16,435 bases of DNA from HGM04593 sp045636545 (GTDB lineage Bacteria > Bacteroidota > Bacteroidia > Bacteroidales > Bacteroidaceae). A model generated the notes under the pieces. The model was given only the letters and a program-made list of their open reading frames with translations. It searched no databases and had not been told where the DNA came from. Made by a program: the position numbers and the translations under genes. Shown in pieces: positions 1 to 5,845 of the stretch (its first letter is position 1; each line of letters begins with the position of its first letter). Where the stretch lies: positions 1-16,435 of the forward strand of contig JAZTXR010000042.1 in NCBI GenBank assembly GCA_045636545.1, given 5' to 3'.

Positions 1-3000
1 CTCTCTTGCCGGTGGAACAAGCGGGACATACACCATAACCGCCGACAGCACATATACCATCACAAAGCCTGAGGCCGATGACTGGTACACCCTGCAGCAC
101 GATGCCGCGAATAATACTTTCTATATTGTGGCATCCGAAAACACTACCGGCCAACAAAGAAACTCGCAACTGACAGTTTCACTCACCGGCCTTCCAAGCG
201 GCGAGGAAAAAAGCCTTGCCATAGAGGTGGTGCAGTATGAATTGTATAATGGCTATGATGCTGTTGACCTTGGCCTTCCAAGCGGCATAAAGTGGGCTGC
301 ATACAATGTCGGTGCCACAAAGCCCGAGGAGTATGGCGGTTACTATGCCTGGGGCGAGACCGAGGAGAAAGAGAACTATGACTGGAGTACCTACAAATGG
401 TGCAACGGCAGTTCTTCTACAATGACCAAGTATTGCACCAACAGTAAATATGGCACAGTAGACAACAAAACCGTCCTTGACCTTGAGGACGACGTAGCCC
501 ACGTAAAATGGGGTGGTGATTGGCGTATGCCCACTAAAGCCGAGCAAGACGAATTGCGCAATAACTGTACCTGGACTTGGACAACGCAGAACGGCGTTAA
601 CGGTTACAAAGTAACAAGCAAGACCAACGGCAATAGCATCTTCCTCCCTGCTGCGGGCTATCGCAACGGTACTAATTTCAACTATGGTGGCAACAACGGC
701 TACTATTGGTCAACCTCGTTGAACAATGGCAATAGCAACAGTGCTTACCGTTTATATTTCTACAGCGGTTACTACAACTGGTATAACAGCAGCCGCTGTG
801 GTGGCTTGACTGTGCGCCCTGTGTGTGGTGAATGGCGAAAATATACTGTTTCGGTCAGTAGTGCCGGTAATGGCTGCGTAACCATTAAGGACAAGGAAGG
901 CACATCGGCTGAATTTGAAACGGGTTCAACTGTAACAGTTGTAGCAACCCCTGATGCGGGGTGTTTCTTTGATGGATGGTTTGTTGAAGGCAGCGAAGAA
1001 CCTGTAAGCACTGATGCTGAATATACATTTACCGTTAGTGACGATATTGCATTGGTGGCACGGTTTGAGCAATTAGTTTACGAGACTGTTGACCTTGGCC
1101 TGCCCAGTGGCGTAAAATGGGCAACCTTTAATGTGGGTGCAACAAACCCCGAGATGTATGGCGGTTACTATGCTTGGGGCGAGACCGAGGAGAAAGAGAA
1201 CTATGACTGGAGTACCTATAAATGGTGCAACGGTAGTTCTTCTACAATGACCAAATATTGCATTAACAGCAGTTATGGCACGGTAGATAACAAAACAACC
1301 CTTGACCTTGAAGACGATGTTGCCCACGTGAAATGGGGCGGCAGTTGGCGTATGCCTACCCTTGCCGAACAGGACGAGCTACGTAATAACTGTACCTGGA
1401 CTTGGACAACTCAAAACGGCGTTAAGGGTTACAAGGTCACCAGCAAGAGCAACGGAAACAGCATCTTCCTTCCTGCTGCTGGCTCCAGTTATGGAACCGA
1501 AAAGTCTGACATAGAACTTTGTGGTGGATATTGGTCATCATCGCTCTACAGCGATAACAGTTACAGTGCTTTAAGTTTGAACTTTTACAGTGGTCGCTAC
1601 GACAAGGGATATGTCAACCGTTGTCACGGTCGCAGTGTGCGCCCTGTGTGTGGTGAATGGCGAAAATACACCGTCACTGTCAACTGTGCAGGCAATGGAA
1701 ATGTTGTCATTAAGGACAAAGATGACACTGCAGCAGAGATTGAGACGGGTGCAACTGTAACAGTTGTTGCAACCCCCGATGAAGGTTACGCTTTTGATGG
1801 TTGGTACGTTGATGGCAATGAGGAACCTGTAAGCACCGATGCGGAATATACATTTACCGTTGGTGAAAATATTACATTGGTGGCACGTTTTGAGCAAATA
1901 GTTTACGAAGCCGTTGACCTTGGCCTGCCCAGTGGCGTAAAATGGGCAACCTTTAATGTAGGTGCCACAAAACCCGAGGAGTATGGCGGCTACTACGCCT
2001 GGGGCGAGACCGAAGAAAAGGAGAACTATGACTGGAGCACCTACAAATGGTGCAACGGTAGCTATAATACAATGACCAAATATTGCACCAGCAGCGGATA
2101 CGGCACGGTAGATAACAAAACAATCCTTGACCTTGAAGACGATGTTGCCCACGTAGAATGGGGTGGTGATTGGCGTATGCCCACAAAGGCAGAACTGAGC
2201 GAACTCCGCAACAACTGTACCTGTACCTGGACAACACAGAACGGCGTTAACGGTTACATGGTAACAAGCAAGACAAATGGCAACAGCATCTTCCTCCCGG
2301 CAGCGGGCTACCGCGACGGTACGAATCTCTACAACAGTGGCAGCTACGGCAACTACTGGTCGGGTTCGTTGTGCGGAAGCAACAGCTACAGCGCCTACAA
2401 CTTGTACTTCAACAGCGGCTACTATGACTGGAACTACAACAACCGCTACTACGGTCACTGTGTGCGCCCTGTGTGTGGTGAGTCTGCAGCGCCTGTTGAA
2501 AAATATATCGTCACTGTCAACAGCGCCGGTAATGGAAACGTTGCCATTAAGGACAAAGATGACACTGCAGCAGAGATTGAGACGGGTGCAACTGTAACAG
2601 TTGTTGCAACCCCCGATGAAGGTTACGCTTTTGATGGTTGGTACATTGATGGCAATGAGGAACCTGTAAGCACCGATGCGGAATATACATTTACCGTTAG
2701 TGAAGATATTGCATTGGTGGCACGGTTTGAGCAAATAGTTTACGAAGCCGTTGACCTTGGTCTGCCCAGCGGCATAAAGTGGGCAACCTTTAATGTGGGT
2801 GCAACAAAACCCGAGGAGTATGGCGGTTACTATGCCTGGGGCGAGACCGAGGAGAAAGAGAACTATGACTGGAGCACCTACAAATGGTGTAACGGCAGTG
2901 AAACCTCAATGACCAAGTATTGCACAAACAGCAGTTATGGAATTGTAGACAACAAAACCGTCCTTGACCCCGAAGATGACGTAGCCCACGTAAAATGGGG

Positions 3001-3925
3001 TGGCAACTGGCGCATGCCCACTTTTGACGAACAGGATGAACTGCGCAACAACTGCACCTGGACCTGGACAACACAGAATAACGTTAACGGTTACAAAGTT
3101 ACCGGCCCCAATGGCAACAGCATCTTCCTCCCGGCGGCGGGCCTCCGCGACGGTACGGATCTCAACTTCAGTGGCCGCCGTGGCTTCTGCTGGTCGGGTT
3201 TGTTGTACGCAAGCAGCTACAACGCCTGGGGCTTGAACTTCGACAGCGACTACTATGACTGGAACTTCTACTACCGCTACTACGGCTTAACGGTGCGCCC
3301 AGTGTGTGGCGAAGCGGCAGATACCGGCGATTCTTACGGCATAAGTCAGATGGATCCATTGTCGGACGGCGCAGAGGTGGCACGTGAACAGCGTTATGTT
3401 GAGACGGTGACGACGACCGGCGCTGTTAGGGACTTGAATTACATGGCAAACGGTCCTGTTGCCGACGGCACGCAGTATGCCGATGCGCGCAGTCACGTCC
3501 TTGAGGTTGCACAGGGGCAGAACGTTACAATGACCATAAAGGCGGCCGATTATTCCGATGGCTTGAAATGGTGCTATGCCGGTGGTTGGCTCGACCTCAA
3601 CGGCAGTGGTAATTTTGACCACCCACTCCCAGTTGAGCGTACTGCATACGAGATTGCACAGGGCCTGACCAAGGTTGACCCAGAGGGTGAGCGCATCTTC
3701 TTCGTTGGTACATATGAGGCTGCTACACCTGAGATCCAGAACCCAGGTATCACATTCACATTCAAGGTTCCAACAGATGCAACTCCTGGCGACAGCCGCT
3801 TGCGCATTGTGTTCACAGATGCTTGGTTCCTAGTTTCTTTTCAACCCGTTGGTTTGACAGAGAAAGGTTTTACAATTGACTTCGGTGTGAAGATTACAGG
3901 TAACAACCCAGGCCGTTCGCGTTAA
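1..3925 (+). CDS. Giant repetitive surface protein: BACON-like, 4 FISUMP, 3 InlB-B-like and GEVED-like domains (5' partial)
   Basis: The reading frame is open from base 2, so the gene starts upstream of the window; the GTG at 128 is only an internal valine codon. Bases 2-245 resemble the end of a BACON domain (DDWYTL, then SENTTGQQRNSQLTVS and a closing VVQ). Four FISUMP (Fib_succ_major) domains follow at 260-832, 1085-1657, 1910-2482 and 2747-3313. Each runs from VDLGLPSG through YAWGETEEKENYDW, WRMPT and NSIFLPAAG to VRPVCGE. Three InlB-B-like spacers (GNG, TVTVVATPD, FDGW, VARFEQ) separate them. The last approximately 185 residues look GEVED-like (YVETVTTTGAV, GGWLDLNGSGNFDH, DAWF). No T9SS tail or membrane anchor is visible at the C-terminus. 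FISUMP domains are thought to share the C-type-lectin/FGE-like fold, so an extracellular binding or adhesin role is inferred; the ligand is unknown. The signal peptide would lie outside the window. The gene converges on the MFS gene and shares its terminator. Confidence 0.88.
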   Translation, partial: SLAGGTSGTYTITADSTYTITKPEADDWYTLQHDAANNTFYIVASENTTGQQRNSQLTVSLTGLPSGEEKSLAIEVVQYELYNGYDAVDLGLPSGIKWAAYNVGATKPEEYGGYYAWGETEEKENYDWSTYKWCNGSSSTMTKYCTNSKYGTVDNKTVLDLEDDVAHVKWGGDWRMPTKAEQDELRNNCTWTWTTQNGVNGYKVTSKTNGNSIFLPAAGYRNGTNFNYGGNNGYYWSTSLNNGNSNSAYRLYFYSGYYNWYNSSRCGGLTVRPVCGEWRKYTVSVSSAGNGCVTIKDKEGTSAEFETGSTVTVVATPDAGCFFDGWFVEGSEEPVSTDAEYTFTVSDDIALVARFEQLVYETVDLGLPSGVKWATFNVGATNPEMYGGYYAWGETEEKENYDWSTYKWCNGSSSTMTKYCINSSYGTVDNKTTLDLEDDVAHVKWGGSWRMPTLAEQDELRNNCTWTWTTQNGVKGYKVTSKSNGNSIFLPAAGSSYGTEKSDIELCGGYWSSSLYSDNSYSALSLNFYSGRYDKGYVNRCHGRSVRPVCGEWRKYTVTVNCAGNGNVVIKDKDDTAAEIETGATVTVVATPDEGYAFDGWYVDGNEEPVSTDAEYTFTVGENITLVARFEQIVYEAVDLGLPSGVKWATFNVGATKPEEYGGYYAWGETEEKENYDWSTYKWCNGSYNTMTKYCTSSGYGTVDNKTILDLEDDVAHVEWGGDWRMPTKAELSELRNNCTCTWTTQNGVNGYMVTSKTNGNSIFLPAAGYRDGTNLYNSGSYGNYWSGSLCGSNSYSAYNLYFNSGYYDWNYNNRYYGHCVRPVCGESAAPVEKYIVTVNSAGNGNVAIKDKDDTAAEIETGATVTVVATPDEGYAFDGWYIDGNEEPVSTDAEYTFTVSEDIALVARFEQIVYEAVDLGLPSGIKWATFNVGATKPEEYGGYYAWGETEEKENYDWSTYKWCNGSETSMTKYCTNSSYGIVDNKTVLDPEDDVAHVKWGGNWRMPTFDEQDELRNNCTWTWTTQNNVNGYKVTGPNGNSIFLPAAGLRDGTDLNFSGRRGFCWSGLLYASSYNAWGLNFDSDYYDWNFYYRYYGLTVRPVCGEAADTGDSYGISQMDPLSDGAEVAREQRYVETVTTTGAVRDLNYMANGPVADGTQYADARSHVLEVAQGQNVTMTIKAADYSDGLKWCYAGGWLDLNGSGNFDHPLPVERTAYEIAQGLTKVDPEGERIFFVGTYEAATPEIQNPGITFTFKVPTDATPGDSRLRIVFTDAWFLVSFQPVGLTEKGFTIDFGVKITGNNPGRSR
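659..811 (+). other. Hypervariable segment of FISUMP unit 1
   Basis: This 51-codon stretch lies between PAAG and VRPVCGE. Fixed scaffold residues shared with most other units include GT, YWS, SL, S-A, L-F, SG-Y, R and G. The other positions are mostly Asn, Tyr, Ser and Gly. Codons here end in either C or T, so it looks older or more drifted than the segments of units 3 and 4. Confidence 0.75.
1484..1636 (+). other. Hypervariable segment of FISUMP unit 2
   Basis: This is the most divergent of the four segments. It has 51 codons, with charged residues (EKSDIEL) where the other units have Asn, Tyr and Ser, and mixed third positions. The YWSSSL core and VRPVCGE end are kept. Confidence 0.72.
2309..2461 (+). 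other. Hypervariable segment of FISUMP unit 3 (NNC-rich)
   Basis: 36 of 51 codons end in C, mostly AAC, TAC, AGC, GGC or GAC. Against unit 4 it has 23 amino-acid-changing codon differences, one silent difference and one extra codon. The flanking scaffold codons are identical at the nucleotide level, for example 'cgc gac ggt acg', 'tgg tcg ggt' and 'tac tat gac tgg aac'. All members of the AAC/TAC/AGC/GGC/GAC/CGC set can be reached from an AAC template by changing only its adenines. Confidence 0.8.
3143..3292 (+). other. Hypervariable segment of FISUMP unit 4 (NNC-rich)
   Basis: This segment has 50 codons, one fewer than unit 3. Changes from unit 3 include TAC to CTC, AAC to TTC, AGC to CGC, TAC to TGC, AAC to GGC, GGC to GAC and AAC to TAC. 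Of the 23 replaced codons, 19 change only at positions 1 and/or 2. It is followed by the GEVED-like C-terminal domain and is not at the end of the protein, unlike most DGR targets. Confidence 0.8.
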
Positions 3926-3975
3926 GTATCCAATTGCGAATACGGTGTGTGCGCAATTGAATTGGTCTATGAAAA

Positions 3976-4003
3976 GAGATTTTTCGCTTCGCTCAAAATG
4001 ACA
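3976..4003. repeat. Dispersed intergenic element (GAGAT...AATGACA), copy 1
   Basis: The sequence begins gagatttttcgcttcgc and ends aaaatgaca. Read on the minus strand it begins tgtcatttt, continues gagcgaagcga and ends atctc. This matches the style of the element at 16335-16414 (tgtcat, cgtagcga, ggatctc). Elements like this are familiar from intergenic DNA of Bacteroidetes and other bacteria; their function is not known. Confidence 0.5.
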
Positions 4004-4050
4004 CGGAGCGCGGCCGAGGTTCAATCACACGAAGTGCGATTAAAGCGGAA

Positions 4051-4147
4051 ATGTAGGGGCAAACCGATGTGGTTGCCCGGTAGTCGCGAACGGGAAACAG
4101 TGGAAACAACCGCCAAAGTGTTGGGCAGACACGCCGGTCTGCCCCCA
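4051..4147. repeat. Intergenic double-hairpin element (GGGGCAAACC / GGGCAGAC)
   Basis: Two short hairpins lie close together: gggcaaacc...ggttgccc (about 4056-4078, one-base bulge) and gggcagac acgccg gtctgccc (about 4123-4145). The whole begins tgtaggggca and ends ctgccccca, so it is also roughly symmetrical as a unit. It resembles widespread 'tgtaggggcagacc' intergenic repeats that I recall from gut Bacteroidetes; copy number cannot be judged here. Confidence 0.45.
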
Positions 4148-4197
4148 CAGGCAAATGCCGGGCGGGAGCAGGTTCAAGCGCACGCATCGGAGTGCTG

Positions 4198-4258
4198 TGC
4201 AAGTAAAAACACTCGCGTTTGGTCATCATTGACCAAACGCGAGTGTTTTTTACTTGCA
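4198..4258. terminator. Bidirectional intrinsic terminator between convergent genes
   Basis: Arms 4198-4225 and 4230-4258 are perfect complements apart from one extra T in the right arm, with the loop tcat. The core aacactcgcgtttggtca is bordered by A and T runs on both sides. It would end both the surface-protein transcript (+) and the dpp5-MFS transcript (-). The arms are unusually long for a plain terminator. Confidence 0.88.
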
Positions 4259-4269
4259 AAATCCTCTAT

Positions 4270-5796
4270 TTACTTGATATTGCTCTTCTCAAGGCCGTAA
4301 CCTTTTTTCTTGTCGACAATCTTCAGCAGTGTAGAGATTATGACTGCGATTGCGCCGAAGAGGGCGAAGATTGACATTGGCATTGTGTAGTCGGTTGTGC
4401 CGTTCTCTGTGTTGGCAGCGATTACATTACCGATGAGCACGGGCACCATTGACAAACCGATATTCTGGATATAGAATATGATTGCGTAGGCCGAGCCGAG
4501 TTGCTTCATTGGGATAATCTTGGGCACTGAAGGCCACATTGCCGATGGTACAAGCGAGAATGCGATACCCAGCAGAATCATGATGATTACGGCAAACCAC
4601 CATACGTTGAGCAGTGGCATTGCAAAGAGTATGTGTACGGCTGTGAGCAGTACCGAGCCGATAATCATGAGTGTGGCGCCCTTGCCAATCTTGTCATAGA
4701 GTGAGCCGAACAGTGGTGTGAGCAGCATTGTGCCAAAGGGCAAGAGGCCAGGAATCATACCTGCAAGGTCGGGTGTCACGCCATACTTTATAATCATGAG
4801 GTTGGTGGCGAACTTGAGGAATGGGAACACTGCCGCATAGAAAATGAGGCAAAGGAATGTGATGAGCCAGAAACCCTGGTTGCAGAAGATGACCTTGAGG
4901 TCGCTGAACTTGAACTGCTCCTCGCTCCCGGTAGCTGCATCCTGGTCGGCTGCGATGGAACTGTCGAGCTTCTTGTCCATCACGCAATATACGATGTATG
5001 AGATGAGGCCGATGCAGAGTGCCGATGCACCGAACATCACAGGTGCCGAAACAGCGCCGAAGCTCTGTGCTATCGGCAGTGCGAAGAACAAAGCACATGC
5101 TGTACCCACGCGGGCAAGAGCCACCTGCAATCCCATTGCAAGCGCCATCTCGTGGCCTGTAAACCATTTTGCGATGACCTTTGTGACGGTGATGCCGGCA
5201 ATTTCGCAACCCATGCCATAGATTGCAAAGCCAAGGCAGGCAATGACAACCTGTGTGGGCAGGCCGAACATCTCGCCGCTGAATGTGTTGTCAACGGCAT
5301 ACCATTTGATGGCTGCACCAATGAACATCAGTGCGGTGCTCATTACACCGGTGAAGCGCACTCCCATCTTGTCGAGGATGAGACCGCCGAAGAAGAGCAT
5401 CAGCAGGAAAACGTTGATGTAGCCGTATGCACCGGAGAAGATGCCATAGTCGCCGCTTGACCATCCAAGGCCTTTGATTGTTGATGAAACGGTGAGTGCC
5501 TCGCTCTTGGTGTTGCCGTCTTCGCCTGTGGTTTCGGTGAGATAGGTGTTGCCGACGGCTATCTCATCTTCGTTTGCAATGCTTGGGCACACCTCCATGA
5601 GTGAGGCGGCAGGCATGTATGTGCCATTCTCAAAATATACCAGCTTGCCCTTTGTGGTGAGCGGTGCTTCGAGCGGGCCCATGACATCGGTGAAGAAGTA
5701 GGCCATCATCATTGTGAGCGAAACGATTATCAGGGCGCTCCAGCGCATGGCCTTCGAGTCGTTCAGTCTCTTCTGTAGTTTCTGTGTTGTAGTCAT
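4270..5796 (-). CDS. MFSD1-like MFS transporter, putative dipeptide transporter
   Basis: A 508-residue inner-membrane protein with about 12 hydrophobic helices. The first is at residues 18-36 and the last near 472-491. Motif A after helix 2 reads GGLILDKMGVRF (137-148). The second half carries LVPSAMWPSVPKIIP (415-429) followed by LGSAY and IQNIG (433-447). This resembles the WP...VP...LGTAYG...QNLG signature of eukaryotic MFSD1, reported to be a lysosomal dipeptide transporter. An unusually long non-cytoplasmic loop (about 38-113) separates helices 1 and 2. The gene starts at ATG 5796, 49 bases after the DPP5-like peptidase stop, so the two are probably one operon. Uptake of dipeptides made by DPP5 is an inference from family resemblance plus context; MFS membership itself is certain. 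An oxalate/formate-antiporter-like carrier is the alternative. Confidence 0.85.
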   Translation of the reverse strand: MTTTQKLQKRLNDSKAMRWSALIIVSLTMMMAYFFTDVMGPLEAPLTTKGKLVYFENGTYMPAASLMEVCPSIANEDEIAVGNTYLTETTGEDGNTKSEALTVSSTIKGLGWSSGDYGIFSGAYGYINVFLLMLFFGGLILDKMGVRFTGVMSTALMFIGAAIKWYAVDNTFSGEMFGLPTQVVIACLGFAIYGMGCEIAGITVTKVIAKWFTGHEMALAMGLQVALARVGTACALFFALPIAQSFGAVSAPVMFGASALCIGLISYIVYCVMDKKLDSSIAADQDAATGSEEQFKFSDLKVIFCNQGFWLITFLCLIFYAAVFPFLKFATNLMIIKYGVTPDLAGMIPGLLPFGTMLLTPLFGSLYDKIGKGATLMIIGSVLLTAVHILFAMPLLNVWWFAVIIMILLGIAFSLVPSAMWPSVPKIIPMKQLGSAYAIIFYIQNIGLSMVPVLIGNVIAANTENGTTDYTMPMSIFALFGAIAVIISTLLKIVDKKKGYGLEKSNIK

Positions 5797-5845
5797 AGTA
5801 ATGTTTTTGGTTTATTCTTTGAGTTTTTTTCTCTTTATTGCCCGG

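Larger units (their letters stand above)
260..3313 (+). repeat. Tandem array of 825-837 bp FISUMP + InlB-B-like units
   Basis: The period is 825 bp for units 1 and 2 and 837 bp for unit 3; unit 4 lacks the trailing spacer. FISUMP parts are 573, 573, 573 and 567 bp. Spacers lie at 833-1084, 1658-1909 and 2483-2746; the third is slightly longer and begins SAAPVEKY instead of WRKY. The units are highly similar except in the last approximately 51 codons of each FISUMP domain. Bases 1708-1807 and 2545-2644 are identical over 100 nt, which indicates recent duplication or gene conversion between the second and third spacers. Confidence 0.93.
3926..4197. other. Gene-free stretch with small hairpins and repeat-like elements
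   Basis: No credible gene is visible; open frames here have no family-like sequence and cross the terminator. Just after the stop codon is an inverted repeat, caattgcg (3931-3938) and cgcaattg (3952-3959). A small hairpin (atcacac / gtgcgat, loop gaa) sits around 4024-4040. The two more distinctive elements are listed separately. Confidence 0.6.

Noticed and set aside
128..130. GTG as the start of the large surface protein
   Set aside because: The frame is open to the left edge and encodes BACON-like sequence before 128, so the gene continues upstream.
1571..2734. 387-codon minus-strand frame opposite the FISUMP repeats
   Set aside because: It repeats with the same period as the plus-strand gene and gives a valine-rich sequence with no family; it is a shadow of the repeat codons.
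260..3313. CRISPR array or mobile element as the explanation of the repeats
   Set aside because: The repeats are about 825 bp, in frame and coding, with no short spacers, transposase or terminal inverted repeats.
3947..4300. Small open frames on both strands in the gap after the surface-protein gene
   Set aside because: They run through hairpin repeats and the terminator and overlap the MFS gene end; nothing in them resembles a protein family.
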